Assembly (NCBI GenBank): GCA_028284235.1
Contig: JANQSC010000014.1
Span: 1-64,000, forward strand
DNA from: Opitutaceae bacterium
GTDB taxonomy: Bacteria > Verrucomicrobiota > Verrucomicrobiia > Opitutales > Opitutaceae
Direction of reading: 5' to 3'
DNA length: 64,000 nucleotides
The translations under genes were made by a program, and so were the position numbers. Every line of letters starts with the position of its first letter. The stretch's first letter is position 1. Positions 30,982 through 40,744 of the stretch are shown piece by piece. The notes under the pieces were generated by a model. It saw nothing but the letters and a program-made list of their open reading frames with translations. It did not search any database and was not told the origin of the DNA.

Positions 30982-31374
30982 CTAGTCGCCCCCAAGCAAG
31001 CGCTCGATCTCCCTTCGGTCCCGCTTGGTGGGACGCCCGAGGCCGCGATCGCGGCGCAGCACTTTCTGGGCGGCCGTCTGTCGCAGTAGTTCATACTCTT
31101 CGGGAGGGGTGAGATCCGCGCTGAACTCGGACACCAGTTTCGCTCCGACCCGTTTGTCGATTAGGCCCAAAACTTCGATCCGCTTGGTAATCGGCCCAGA
31201 TTGGATCTCCACGATCTCGCCGACCTTTACCCCGTAGGACGGCTTCACCTTCTCGTCCCGAATACGCACCTTTCCGCCTCGGCAGGCCTCCGTCGCTAGC
31301 GTTCGCGTCTTAAACTGGCGAACCGCCCAAAGCCAACGATCGAGACGCGTTTTTTCAACACCGTCCCCAGCCAT
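30982..31374 (-). CDS. S4-domain RNA-binding protein (HslR/Hsp15-like)
   Basis: 130 residues with an S4 domain at the N-terminus (TRLDRWLWAVRQFKTRTLATE) and a basic C-terminal tail (LGRPTKRDRREIERLL). Matches HslR/Hsp15, which binds stalled 50S subunits carrying nascent tRNA-peptide. First gene of the operon leading to ilvA. Confidence 0.88.
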   Translation of the reverse strand: MAGDGVEKTRLDRWLWAVRQFKTRTLATEACRGGKVRIRDEKVKPSYGVKVGEIVEIQSGPITKRIEVLGLIDKRVGAKLVSEFSADLTPPEEYELLRQTAAQKVLRRDRGLGRPTKRDRREIERLLGGD

Positions 31375-31691
31375 GCCTTTCGCTCGCCGCAGCGGCCCAT
31401 CGATCCCGATTAATCATGCCCCCTAGCCTAGGCTGCGACGCATTTCGGCACAATGGATAAATCGGGAAACAAAAAAACCCTCGCGGCGCCGCGAGAGTCT
31501 TTTCTGGATCTAATTTCACGAACCAGTCACACCTGACCTGATGGCCTGTAAAACAGAGTTTCCGGATTTCCGGCCCTCTGTTACGATCAATACGACACCC
31601 GCTGCCCATTTAGTTTCCAAAATTCGCGATTTTCCTTTCAACCACTCGGGGCCTCGTCCAAGAATCGACCTGCCCGCCCCCGCCTGCCCAC
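31375..31691. other. 317-base intergenic region with hairpin and terminator
   Basis: Divergent region between the S4 gene (minus) and rodA (plus). It contains a GC-rich terminator at 31471-31500 and a hairpin at 31552-31582 (aacagag/ctctgtt around ccgg-attt-ccgg). No protein gene is credible here. Confidence 0.6.
31471..31496 (-). terminator. Rho-independent terminator within the leader of the S4 gene
   Basis: Read on the minus strand: CTCGCGGCGCCGCGAG followed by GGTTTTTTTG. This is a strong stem with a T7 run. It sits about 100 bases upstream of the S4 gene, facing the same way, although no minus-strand gene precedes it. It may therefore end a small RNA or act as an attenuator. Confidence 0.75.
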
Positions 31692-32888
31692 GTGTCACGC
31701 CCTTCACTCAGCTACAAGGAATCCCGGTTCGATCCGATCTCGCCGCTGTGCGTCGTCGCCCTCTCGGTGATCGGCGTGTTCTTTATATACAGCGCCCAGC
31801 ACTACCAGCAAAGCGACGACTGGCTAAAACAGTGCGTCTACATCGTCGCCGGGCTAGGGGCGTACACGGTGATCTCGCTGGTCGACTACAAGATATTCCT
31901 GCGGTACTCGCACTGGCTCTACTTTCTCGCGCTGATTCTCCTCATTCTCGTCTTCAGCCCCCTGGGCGTGAAGCACTACGGCGCTCAAAGGTGGATCAGC
32001 ATCGGCGTCGGGCCAACGCTCCAGCCAGGCGAATTGGCGAAACTCGCCTGCATCGTAGTCGGCGCCAGCCTCCTCACCCGATCCGAGGTAGGAACGCTGG
32101 CCGAATCGCGCCTTACGCTGGCTAAAATGGCGCTTGCGATTTCCATTCCATTCTTGTTCATCTTGTTCCAGCCCGATCTAGGATCGGCGCTAGTCATACC
32201 TTCCGTCGTGTTCGCCCAGCTCTACGCATCCAATTTAACGAAGAGATTCTTCACCACCGCATTCGCAATCGCCGCGGTCCTGGTGGGCTTTGTGGTGCTC
32301 GATACTCACAACTACAGCGAGTACGTGATCGCTAAAGCGGAGACGAAGGAAGCGCAAGTCGCTGAACCCCACTATTGGATTCCAATCGAGGACTATCAGC
32401 GCGAGCGTATTATGGGCTTTCTCTATCCCGACAAGGTCGATCGCAGAGATGCGGGCTGGAATCGGGAACAATCAATTATATCCGTTGGATCTGGAGGCGT
32501 GTTCGGCAAAGGCTGGCTGAACGGCAACCAGGCCCAACTGGGCTACCTGCCCCGCGCAGTGGCCCACAACGACTTCATTTTCTCCGTTATCGCGGAGGAA
32601 ACCGGCTTTCTGGGAAGCGTAGTCGTGGTATCTCTATTCGGCTTGCTGATTGGCAACAACATCCGCATCGCCACAATCGCGCGCGACCGCTTCGGCACGC
32701 TGCTCGTGATTGGGGTCGCGACGTTGTTCACCATACACGCATTTGTGAACATCGCAATGACGATTGGAATGATGCCTATAACCGGACTACCGCTCCCGTT
32801 CTTAAGTCACGGAGGCACCTTCATGGTGAGTTGCTGCGTCCTGCAAGGACTGGCGCAAAGCGTGTACCGATTTCGAAAGGAGTTCTAG
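31692..32888 (+). CDS. rodA: Rod shape-determining glycosyltransferase RodA
   Basis: 398 residues from a GTG start, about ten membrane helices, SEDS family. Signature segments include WISIGVGPTLQPGELAKLA, FQPDLGSAL, NDFIFSVIAEETGFLGS and GLPLPFLSHGGT. The product polymerises lipid II with a class B PBP during cell elongation. It is followed by rng after 84 bases, as at the end of mre-mrd clusters, although no mre genes are in view. Confidence 0.93.
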   Translation: MSRPSLSYKESRFDPISPLCVVALSVIGVFFIYSAQHYQQSDDWLKQCVYIVAGLGAYTVISLVDYKIFLRYSHWLYFLALILLILVFSPLGVKHYGAQRWISIGVGPTLQPGELAKLACIVVGASLLTRSEVGTLAESRLTLAKMALAISIPFLFILFQPDLGSALVIPSVVFAQLYASNLTKRFFTTAFAIAAVLVGFVVLDTHNYSEYVIAKAETKEAQVAEPHYWIPIEDYQRERIMGFLYPDKVDRRDAGWNREQSIISVGSGGVFGKGWLNGNQAQLGYLPRAVAHNDFIFSVIAEETGFLGSVVVVSLFGLLIGNNIRIATIARDRFGTLLVIGVATLFTIHAFVNIAMTIGMMPITGLPLPFLSHGGTFMVSCCVLQGLAQSVYRFRKEF

Positions 32889-32972
32889 CGATGAGTATCC
32901 CCCGCCAGAGCCTAGCTGAAACGCCAACAACCCATGTACCGGAGCCTTCTGTAAACTCAGAAACGTTACAGA

Positions 32973-34721
32973 ATGAGCGAAAAGAAAATCAAAACCGAGT
33001 CATCGGAACCTTCCAAAAACGAGCATGAAGAGGAGCTTAGAAAACCGCCCTCACGCAAGCCCGCCAAACCCGTCGATCAGAAAGAGCTTAAGCGCGACGC
33101 CGCCAAACGGTCCAAGAAACGGCCGCTCCTGACGAAGATCGTCGAGAAATTCAAAAAAGAGAAGAAGCCCTACCGGGAGCTGATCATCAACTCCGAACCG
33201 CTGGAAACGCGGGTAGGACTGCTCATCGACGGCATTCTCGACAAGTTCGACATCGAACGCCGCCGCAGCGCCCAGCGAATCGTCGGCGGGATCTTCAAAG
33301 GGCGGATCAAGAATCTCGACCCCGGCCTCAAAGCCGCCTTCGTCGACATCGGCCTGCCCAAGAACGCCTTCCTCCACTACTGGGACATCCTTCCGCAGGC
33401 GGCCGACTCCTCCGTGGAAGTCGTGCGTGTCAATCGCTCCAGCAAGAAGAAGAAGCAGAAGAAAATCACCCTCAACGACATCCCCAGCCACTACCCCATC
33501 GGCACGGAAATCGTCATCCAGGTCACCAAAGGGCCCATCGGAACCAAAGGTCCCCGCACCACGACCAACCTTTCCCTTCCAGGGCGCTTCCTGGTCCTCA
33601 TGCCCTACTCCGACCAGTGCGGCATTTCCCGCAAAATCGAGGACGGCAAGGAGCGCAACCGCCTCAAGAAAATCATCCGAGACCTGACGATTCCGGAAGG
33701 TATGGGCGTCATCGTCCGCACCGCTGGCGAAGGCAAGAAAGCGCGGTACTTCGTGCGCGACCTGCACATCATGCTCCGGACCTGGGAGAAGATCCAAAGC
33801 AAGATCGACTCCGTCAAAGCCCCCTCGTGCCTCTACAAGGAGCCCGACTTGAGCGAACGCACCGTCCGCGACTTCCTCACCGAAGACATCGACCGCGTGC
33901 TCGTCGACAACAAGGACGACCACCAGGCGATCATCCAGGACGTCAGCCAAATCTCCAAACGCTCCACCAACAAGATCCACCTCTACGAAGACAGCATACC
34001 GATCTTCGAGCGCTACAATATCGAGAACCAGATCGAGCAAACCTTCCAGCGGGCCGTTCCCCTGCCCTCCGGCGGCGCCATCGTCATCGACGAAACCGAG
34101 GCCCTCATCGCTATCGACGTCAACACCGGCTCCCACAAGAACAAAGGCAAGGAGAACGACACCATTTTCCAAGTCAACTGCGAGGCCGCCGCGGAAATCG
34201 CCCGGCAGATTCGCCTCCGCAACATAGGCGGGCTGATCATTATCGACTTCATCGACATGAAGCAGCGCAAGCACCGCAACGCCATACTCAGCCGCATGCG
34301 GGAACACATGGCCCTGGACAAGGCCAAGACCCACATCCTCCCCATCTCGGCGCTGGGGATCCTGCAAATGACCCGACAGCGAATGCAGGAAAGCGTCTCC
34401 TCCGGCCTGTATACAGATTGTCCCTACTGCCGCGGCAAAGGCATCGTCAAATCCGCCACTACCGTCAGCGTCGAACTCCAACGCAAACTCTCCGGCATCG
34501 TCCGGCGCGCCCGCAACCGGACCGCCGACATGAACAAGGCGATCAAGCTCCGCGTGCTCGTCAACCCAGCCATTATCGACCGCTTGCGCGAAGAAGACGC
34601 CGACTTGCTTATCAGTTTGGAAAAAGACTACAACGCCCAGCTGACCTTCCGCTCCGACCCCCACTTCCACGTGGAAAACTACCGCGTAATCGACGTCGAC
34701 ACCGGCGCCGCCTACGGCTAG
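32973..34721 (+). CDS. rng: Ribonuclease E/G family endoribonuclease
   Basis: 582 residues. A basic, Lys-rich head (residues 1-60) precedes the S1 domain (about 95-190). Catalytic Asp residues are D382 (AIDVNTGS) and D425 (IIIDFIDMK), and the zinc-link is CPYCRGKG (C483, C486). It lacks the long RNase E scaffold tail, so RNase G is the better name. It cleaves 5'-monophosphorylated RNAs and helps mature 16S rRNA and turn over mRNA. Confidence 0.93.
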   Translation: MSEKKIKTESSEPSKNEHEEELRKPPSRKPAKPVDQKELKRDAAKRSKKRPLLTKIVEKFKKEKKPYRELIINSEPLETRVGLLIDGILDKFDIERRRSAQRIVGGIFKGRIKNLDPGLKAAFVDIGLPKNAFLHYWDILPQAADSSVEVVRVNRSSKKKKQKKITLNDIPSHYPIGTEIVIQVTKGPIGTKGPRTTTNLSLPGRFLVLMPYSDQCGISRKIEDGKERNRLKKIIRDLTIPEGMGVIVRTAGEGKKARYFVRDLHIMLRTWEKIQSKIDSVKAPSCLYKEPDLSERTVRDFLTEDIDRVLVDNKDDHQAIIQDVSQISKRSTNKIHLYEDSIPIFERYNIENQIEQTFQRAVPLPSGGAIVIDETEALIAIDVNTGSHKNKGKENDTIFQVNCEAAAEIARQIRLRNIGGLIIIDFIDMKQRKHRNAILSRMREHMALDKAKTHILPISALGILQMTRQRMQESVSSGLYTDCPYCRGKGIVKSATTVSVELQRKLSGIVRRARNRTADMNKAIKLRVLVNPAIIDRLREEDADLLISLEKDYNAQLTFRSDPHFHVENYRVIDVDTGAAYG

Positions 34722-34758
34722 TTCGGAAAACGACAGTCTATCTACCCTTCGAACCTCC

Positions 34759-35952
34759 ATGGACCCGGAGCCCATCGATCCTAAATCGTTGATTGAAGAA
34801 CTCGGGGTTGAGGGGCTCAATCGGTATTCGGACGAGTACTACAAACGACTATACGACTCGAACATACAGCTAGGGAAGCCGTTCTCCATGTTCGAGCAAA
34901 CGCCCCAGCTGCTCGTCCGGCTCGGGCTGATCCTCGAAAGCCTGCGTTTGAAGCCCGGCATGAAAGTCCTCGATTTCGGGGCGGGCACCTGCTGGATCTC
35001 GAAAGCCCTGTGGCAAATGGGCTGCTCGGTCGTCGCTACCGACGTGTCCGAAGAAGCCCTTCGTCTCGGCCGGACGCTGTTCGAAGAATACCCCATCCCC
35101 AATACGCCGCCCTGCTCGTGGCAAACGCGCCTTTTCGACGGGTTTCGAATCCCCTGCGAAGACGAGGAGATCGACCGCATCGTCTGTTTCGACGCCTTCC
35201 ACCACGTCCCCAACCCGGAGGCGATCGCCAAAGAGTTTCATCGCGTCCTCCGAAACGGCGGCAAGATCGGGTTCAACGAACCCATCGGCGACCACTCGAC
35301 ATCGACCGACTCCCAGAGGGAGATGCGCGATTACAAAGTGCTCGAGAACGACCTCGACATGCCCACTCTTAAAATGTGGTTTTGCGACGCCGGCTTCCAG
35401 CCGCCGACCTTCAAAGCCGCGGTCAACCCCGACTACTTTCTCGAATACGACCAATGGCAGCGCTGCGCCGCCGGGGAAGTGCTCAAGACAACCGGGACCG
35501 CGCTCTCCGAATTCGCCCGTGTTAGCGGCATCTTCTTTTTCCAGAAAGGGAACCCGCTGAACGACAGCCGCCAGATGGACGGGCTCGCCCACACGCTCAC
35601 GGTTGACGCGAAACGCCTCGACCTAACCGTCGGCGAATCCAAACGCGCGTGCGTCTCCGTTCGCAACACCGGCGAAAACCGATGGCTCTGCCAAAACGAG
35701 GCCCACATCGGCGTCGTCCACATAGCGTCGCGACTTTTCGACTACGATTCCATGGAGCTCGTTTGCGACAACACTCGCTTTCGAATTCCCCACGAAATGG
35801 AGCCGGGCGACCAATTCGAGGGCGATATTCCCTTGTCCGCAAAACGCCCCGGGCGTTACTGGCTCAAACTCGATCTCGTTTCCGAAACCGTTTGCTGGTT
35901 CGAGTCGCTCGGATCGAAACCCGCCCTGGTAGAAGTCAACGTATCCAGTTAA
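34759..35952 (+). CDS. Two-domain SAM methyltransferase
   Basis: 397 residues. Residues 45-200 are a class I methyltransferase (VLDFGAGTCWISKALWQMG, CFDAFHHVPNPE, RNGGKIGFNEP). Residues about 280-397 form a separate beta-rich domain (VGESKRACVSVRNTGENRW, then GRYWLKLDLVSE), of the kind found at the ends of polysaccharide-related proteins. The substrate may be a glycan or lipid-linked sugar; this is inference. It follows rng by 37 bases and ends 3 bases from a convergent gene. Confidence 0.75.
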   Translation: MDPEPIDPKSLIEELGVEGLNRYSDEYYKRLYDSNIQLGKPFSMFEQTPQLLVRLGLILESLRLKPGMKVLDFGAGTCWISKALWQMGCSVVATDVSEEALRLGRTLFEEYPIPNTPPCSWQTRLFDGFRIPCEDEEIDRIVCFDAFHHVPNPEAIAKEFHRVLRNGGKIGFNEPIGDHSTSTDSQREMRDYKVLENDLDMPTLKMWFCDAGFQPPTFKAAVNPDYFLEYDQWQRCAAGEVLKTTGTALSEFARVSGIFFFQKGNPLNDSRQMDGLAHTLTVDAKRLDLTVGESKRACVSVRNTGENRWLCQNEAHIGVVHIASRLFDYDSMELVCDNTRFRIPHEMEPGDQFEGDIPLSAKRPGRYWLKLDLVSETVCWFESLGSKPALVEVNVSS

Positions 35953-35955
35953 CGG

Positions 35956-36876
35956 TTACTTTTCGGGAAGCTCCTCTTTTTTCACTTCCTCCACCACTTC
36001 GATCTCCCCGAGTTCGACGTCCGCCGGACCCAAGTTCGTTTTGGTCTTCCCCAGCTTGCCGTCAAGATTCGTGCCGAAATAGTTGGCCGCGCCACGGCTC
36101 AAGGCGAAATGGGCCTCCCTGAAATTCGTACCGATCGCGTCCAGGCTGAACCGCGTCGACCAAATCAAATCGTACTCCTTCTCCGCTCGCAGTTTCTGCC
36201 AGTCGTAGGCCATCAAAATAATGAAGTAGCGCTCGTCCTTGAGCATGTCCCTCAGCTCGTACTCGTCCTGCGGCATCAAGCCCTTTCGTTGCAACGCCCG
36301 GTCGAACCCGATCAAAGCCGCGTTATCCTTGTCCGCGTTCGTCGGCCCGCTCCGATCGAAGGACTCGTAGTCGTTGACCGCGTCCACGGAAAAATCCTGG
36401 GCGGTGTTCCCCCCGTTTTGGCCGCCGCTGAAGATAATGTCCGGCGCGTCGATACCCGTATCGACCGGCTCGTTGAGAAACAGCTCGTCTAGCGGTTCCT
36501 CGATCCCCGTCACCCCCCAATGCACGGTGATAATGAAATCCCCTTTCTCGGGATCCGTCTCCGGGTAGTAGTTCCGCTGCTGCAACTCCACCGCGAGAGT
36601 CTCGACCACTTCCAGGAAGCTGACATCGCGCAAACTCGGGTCGCGAATGTTGCCGCCAAAATGGCGGCCCTCGTAGAAGTGATAGGTTTCAAGCAGAGGC
36701 TCGTCGCCCGCGTTCTTCGCCTCGACGTACGACTCTTTCGCGTACGAATCGACCAGCACCCGGGCTTGTCCGCGGTCGAACAAACCGGCGTCCAGATCCA
36801 CGGCGGGAAGCGCTAACAACGCCGCCCCAAGAAGTACGTTAAACACGCGCGTATAGCGTAAACTAAGAGTCTTCAT
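35956..36876 (-). CDS. Exported protein of unknown function
   Basis: 306 residues from the ATG at 36876, where a signal peptide begins (VFNVLLGAALLALPAVDLDA). The frame is open to 36942, but that would place 22 residues before the signal. The mature protein is acidic with conserved-looking segments (FIITVHWGVTG, YFIILMAYDWQKLRAEKEY). The tail is charged (EVVEEVKKEELPEK). No family recognised. Confidence 0.7.
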   Translation of the reverse strand: MKTLSLRYTRVFNVLLGAALLALPAVDLDAGLFDRGQARVLVDSYAKESYVEAKNAGDEPLLETYHFYEGRHFGGNIRDPSLRDVSFLEVVETLAVELQQRNYYPETDPEKGDFIITVHWGVTGIEEPLDELFLNEPVDTGIDAPDIIFSGGQNGGNTAQDFSVDAVNDYESFDRSGPTNADKDNAALIGFDRALQRKGLMPQDEYELRDMLKDERYFIILMAYDWQKLRAEKEYDLIWSTRFSLDAIGTNFREAHFALSRGAANYFGTNLDGKLGKTKTNLGPADVELGEIEVVEEVKKEELPEK

Positions 36877-36977
36877 AGTTTTAGAACGGATTCCGCTGTG
36901 AACTTCATGAAAGATACTCAACTGAAACAAGCGAAAAAACACCCCTCACTCTTTCCTCTTACATTAGCGCCCCGCTG

Positions 36978-38000
36978 TCAGAACCCGAGCCCGATCGTCT
37001 TCGTCTGAATCCGGCACACGAACATGTCGACGGTCATATAGAGAGTCGATCCATCGTCTCCCCAGGAACAATTGCTCGTGTGCTCCCCCATTTCCAGGCG
37101 TCCCAGCAGGTCGCCCTGAGGGGAGAAAATATACACCCCCGCCGGACCTGTCGCCCAAATATTTCCCGACCGGTCGATGGCCATGCCGTCGGGGTTGCCC
37201 GGGCCGTCCCCTTTGTATTTCAACGCGTTGAACAGCAACTTGCCTTTCCCGATCGTTCCGTCGTTTTTAATTGGATACGAACGCCATATTGGAGCGGCGC
37301 TGTCGGATTGGGCCACGTAGAGAGTCTTCCCGTCGGGCGAAAGGCCGATCCCGTTGGGTCGCGTAAACTCCTTAGTCAGTAGAACGACCTCTCCGTCGGG
37401 CCGCAGCAAATACACGCCGCAATAGTCCATCTCCCGCCGCGGATCGTCCGCCCGCTGAGGCAAGCCGTAGATTGGATCCGTGAAATACAGGTTCCCATTC
37501 GAGTGGTAAACCAAGTCGTTCGGGCTGTTGAACCGCTTGCCCTGGTAGTTGTCGGCCAAGGTCCGCTTCCCGCCTTCCTTGGTCAAAACCGAAACGCGCC
37601 GGTCGCCGTGTTCGCACAAGGTCAGCCGCCCCTGGGCGTCGAAAAGCAGTCCGTTGCTGCCCGGCTCGAGCCCGTAGTCCGTCACGCCGGTGTACCCCGC
37701 CGGCTTCATGAATACGCTCACGCCCTCGTCTTCTTTCCACTTCATGACCACGTTGCGCGGGATGTCCGAAAACAAGAGGTAGCCGCCCTCCTTGTCCCAA
37801 GCGGGGCCTTCGGTCCACTCGAAACCGGAGGCGATCACTTCGATTTTCGCGTCCGCCGCGAGCAGACCCTCCAAACGGTCGTCGAACTTCGATATCTTGC
37901 CGATGGTCGGATAGCTGCTGGGAACCTTGGCGCCGCCGAACGCGTTCGAGCAAAGAGCGAAAGCAAGGATGGAAAGAAGGGCAATGGGGAGGTACTTCAT
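36978..38000 (-). CDS. Exported SMP-30/gluconolactonase-like protein
   Basis: 340 residues with a signal peptide (YLPIALLSILAFALCSNAFG) and a six-bladed propeller typical of SMP-30/gluconolactonases: EGPAWDKEGGYLLFSDIP, NSPNDLVYHSNGNLYFTDP, PNGIGLSPDGKTLYV. Likely hydrolyses a sugar lactone in the periplasm. Transcribed away from the BON gene across a 140-base divergent spacer. Confidence 0.88.
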   Translation of the reverse strand: MKYLPIALLSILAFALCSNAFGGAKVPSSYPTIGKISKFDDRLEGLLAADAKIEVIASGFEWTEGPAWDKEGGYLLFSDIPRNVVMKWKEDEGVSVFMKPAGYTGVTDYGLEPGSNGLLFDAQGRLTLCEHGDRRVSVLTKEGGKRTLADNYQGKRFNSPNDLVYHSNGNLYFTDPIYGLPQRADDPRREMDYCGVYLLRPDGEVVLLTKEFTRPNGIGLSPDGKTLYVAQSDSAAPIWRSYPIKNDGTIGKGKLLFNALKYKGDGPGNPDGMAIDRSGNIWATGPAGVYIFSPQGDLLGRLEMGEHTSNCSWGDDGSTLYMTVDMFVCRIQTKTIGLGF

Positions 38001-38140
38001 GGAACCAATTCATCCCGCATCGTTCGATATGTCCATTTATTTATCGACGAGACATCCCCGGATTCACGGCAAAACGGGATCGCGCATTGACTAACGGCGC
38101 GCCCCTTGAAAAATAACCTGAGCATTCAAATACCTGGACA

Positions 38141-38614
38141 ATGAAGACCTTTTTTTTCGCGCTTATCTTAGGAATATTTATCGGAGCCGCTCTGACGTCC
38201 TACTACAACTCGCCCGAATCCTTCGAGGCGCTGTTCCAGAAGACTTCCGATAAGATCTCATCGGCGAAGAACTCGGAGACCGGCCAGAAAATCGCCGAGC
38301 AAGCCAAAGAGTCGGCCGAGAACATCGCCGAGGAGGTGAAAGAAGGCGTGAAGAACTTGGTCGAAGAGACCAAAGACGAACGCGAGGCGCTGGTTGATAC
38401 CGCCAAGGACGCCGGAATCAAAACCGCCATCCTCGGCAAGCTGAAGCTCGACTCCGCGATCGACGCCAGCCGCATTCAGGTGGAAGTCGAAAACGGCTCC
38501 GTCGTCCTGTCAGGCGAGATCGCTTCGCGAGCGGAAGAGCGCAAGGCTCGCGACATCGCCCTCGACACGCGCTACGTCAAGGACGTCACCTCCAATCTGC
38601 AGATCGCCCCGTAG
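38141..38614 (+). CDS. BON-domain envelope protein
   Basis: 157 residues with an N-terminal membrane anchor (FFFALILGIFIGAALTS), an amphipathic Lys/Glu-rich coiled segment (45-90) and a C-terminal BON domain (KLDSAIDASRIQVEVENGSV, then YVKDVTSNLQI). BON proteins bind phospholipid and are tied to envelope stress. The next gene starts 13 bases later. Confidence 0.82.
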   Translation: MKTFFFALILGIFIGAALTSYYNSPESFEALFQKTSDKISSAKNSETGQKIAEQAKESAENIAEEVKEGVKNLVEETKDEREALVDTAKDAGIKTAILGKLKLDSAIDASRIQVEVENGSVVLSGEIASRAEERKARDIALDTRYVKDVTSNLQIAP

Positions 38615-38627
38615 GCGCGTCCTAGTC

Positions 38628-39809
38628 ATGCGAGCCCTCGTCGCGTTCGATAAATTCAAGGACGCCCTAACCGCTGTCGACGCTTGCCAAACCGCGGCCG
38701 ACGCCCTGTCCCGCTGCCAGCCCGACTGGGATATCGAAACCGCGCCGCTCGCGGACGGGGGCGACGGATTCTGCGACACGCTCACCAATTACGTCGGCGG
38801 CGCTTTCCACAAGACCACCGTGACCGGTCCCCTCGGCGGTCCCGTCGAGGCCCAGTTCGGAATTGTATCGAAGCAATCGATACACCTCGACGCTCAGGAA
38901 CAACTCGACTGGGCCGGTCCCGTCGATTCCATCGCGATCGTCGAACTCGCCCAGAGCAGCGGCATCTCCCTGACCCCGCTGCGCAATCGTTCTCCCTGGA
39001 CCACAACCACCGCCGGGCTGGGGGAATTGCTCCTAGCCGCGATAGCGAAAGGCGCCCAAGGAGCGATCATCGGACTCGGCGGGTCCGCCACTCACGATCT
39101 CGCTCTCGGAGCGCTTTGGAAACTCGGCTTCACTTTCCGCGACGCCGCAGGGGCGCTCGTCGACACCGTCCCGACCCCGGAGCGATGGGAACGGATCGAG
39201 TCTATCCAACTTCCTCTGGAAGGCCTCCCCCGCGAATTCCAAATCCGCATCGCCTGCGACGTCGAAAACCCGCTTCTCGGCCCCTCCGGCGCGGCCGCCG
39301 TGTTCGGCCCCCAGAAAGGTCTCACCGAGGACCGCTACGACGCGCTCGAAGCCGCCACCGCCCGCATGGCAAATCAACTTCTCGATGCGAGCGGCCAGCC
39401 TCGCGAATCACTCGACGCCCCAGGCACCGGCGCTGCCGGCGGCGCCGCGTTCGGACTGCAAGTCGGGCTCGGGGCCCGTCTCCTCCCCGGCTACGAACTC
39501 GTCAAACGCTGGATCGGCCTCGACGCGAAATTCGATCGGTCCGACTTGGTCCTTACCGGCGAAGGACGCTTCGACGCCTCGTCGCTGCAAGGGAAAGGCC
39601 CCGGATCGCTCGCGCTCGAAGCGACTCGCCATGGCAAGCCCGCCTACGTTTTCGCGGGCAGCCTCGGCGACTTCGACGCGCCCCCGCCCGCGACTGAGAA
39701 AAGGGTCGCCGTGTCCCCGCCGGAAATGCCGCTCGAGGACGCCTTGAAGTCGACCGCCTCGAACTTGGGCCGGTCCATCCAGGCGGCATTCGCCACGGAT
39801 TCGGAATAG
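38628..39809 (+). CDS. Glycerate kinase
   Basis: 393 residues, GarK/GlxK family: FDKFKDALTAVDACQTAADAL, PLADGGDGFCDTL, IIGLGGSATHDLALG, GTGAAGGAAFGLQ and LVLTGEGRFDASSLQGK. It phosphorylates D-glycerate for entry into glycolysis. It is close behind the BON gene and may share its transcript. Confidence 0.92.
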   Translation: MRALVAFDKFKDALTAVDACQTAADALSRCQPDWDIETAPLADGGDGFCDTLTNYVGGAFHKTTVTGPLGGPVEAQFGIVSKQSIHLDAQEQLDWAGPVDSIAIVELAQSSGISLTPLRNRSPWTTTTAGLGELLLAAIAKGAQGAIIGLGGSATHDLALGALWKLGFTFRDAAGALVDTVPTPERWERIESIQLPLEGLPREFQIRIACDVENPLLGPSGAAAVFGPQKGLTEDRYDALEAATARMANQLLDASGQPRESLDAPGTGAAGGAAFGLQVGLGARLLPGYELVKRWIGLDAKFDRSDLVLTGEGRFDASSLQGKGPGSLALEATRHGKPAYVFAGSLGDFDAPPPATEKRVAVSPPEMPLEDALKSTASNLGRSIQAAFATDSE

Positions 39810-40104
39810 GCCTCTGCCGACTCAACGTTTTCGGACGGTTCCGAGACGATATTTCGGATCAATCTCATCCGATCCCGGTCTCCTGCGACTAGCCGCCCGG
39901 GTAATGGCTTCCGGATACCGCTGGCAATCGCCCGGCGCTCCCTAAAGTGACGCGCCCGATGAGCCGATCTATTACATTCTATAAACAATCGTTAAAACTA
40001 AGCGACAGACGCGTAAAAGACTAGCCGATCCAAATGAACTCAACTACACGCTCCCCCGAATGCCGGTTTGCCGGCTCCCCCGCTTAGAAACAAACGCGAA
40101 TCCA

Positions 40105-40668
40105 ATGAATCTCCTGGAAGCAGATCCTCCCATCGACCGAGCGTCCCGCGCGCGTCGTCACGACCGGATCCGGAGAGCCAAGCAGTTCCTTCGCCCCCTT
40201 CCTCGCAAAGCCACCCTCCACCGCTGGCCCATACTCAATCGCTTCGCCAAAACTGCCCGCAAGCGCCCCTACCTTTGGTCGTTTCGCGAACGCGAAGTCA
40301 GCGTCGCTCTCTACCTCGGGTTCGTCATCGCCTTTCTCCCGCTGGTCGGAATCCAGTTTCTCCTCGCCCTCGCCGCCGCGTGGACCCTGCGAGCGAATCT
40401 GCCCGTCATTATTGGAGCCCAGCTCACCACCAACGTTCTCACCATGGGGCCGATCTACTTTGTCCTCAACCGGTTCGGCAGCGAGCTGATCGGGCTGTTC
40501 GGCCTGACTCCCGTCGAAGCGACGTGGAGCCACAGCGTCTACGCAAGCGTACTCGGCGGGCTCGTCGCCGGCGTCGGAATCGCGTTCATTCTCGATCTGG
40601 TCTACCGTTTCGTGTTCGCCCAGGCGAAGAAACGGCCGATCAATCTCAAGAGAATGGGCAAAAAGTAG
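40105..40668 (+). CDS. DUF2062 membrane protein
   Basis: 187 residues from the ATG at 40105; an in-frame ATG at 40060 adds a poor proline-rich head. After a basic N-terminus come hydrophobic segments (VALYLGFVIAFLPLVGIQFLLALAAAW, VYASVLGGLVAGVGIAFILDLVY), with PVIIGAQLTTNVLTMGPIY between them, the DUF2062 pattern. Function unknown. The 295 bases upstream hold nothing I can support. Confidence 0.82.
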   Translation: MNLLEADPPIDRASRARRHDRIRRAKQFLRPLPRKATLHRWPILNRFAKTARKRPYLWSFREREVSVALYLGFVIAFLPLVGIQFLLALAAAWTLRANLPVIIGAQLTTNVLTMGPIYFVLNRFGSELIGLFGLTPVEATWSHSVYASVLGGLVAGVGIAFILDLVYRFVFAQAKKRPINLKRMGKK

Positions 40669-40744
40669 CATTCCGGTTTGCCCCAAGCCGAATTCCCGCC
40701 CAATCTCCGCAGCAAACGCAGGCCCGTCTCTACCGAATTCCCAT

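Noticed and set aside
31500..31560. Stretch with ggtcaggtgtgac on the minus strand, as in SRP 4.5S RNA
   Set aside because: The conserved ggaagg-agca loop of SRP RNA is missing and the fold does not close.
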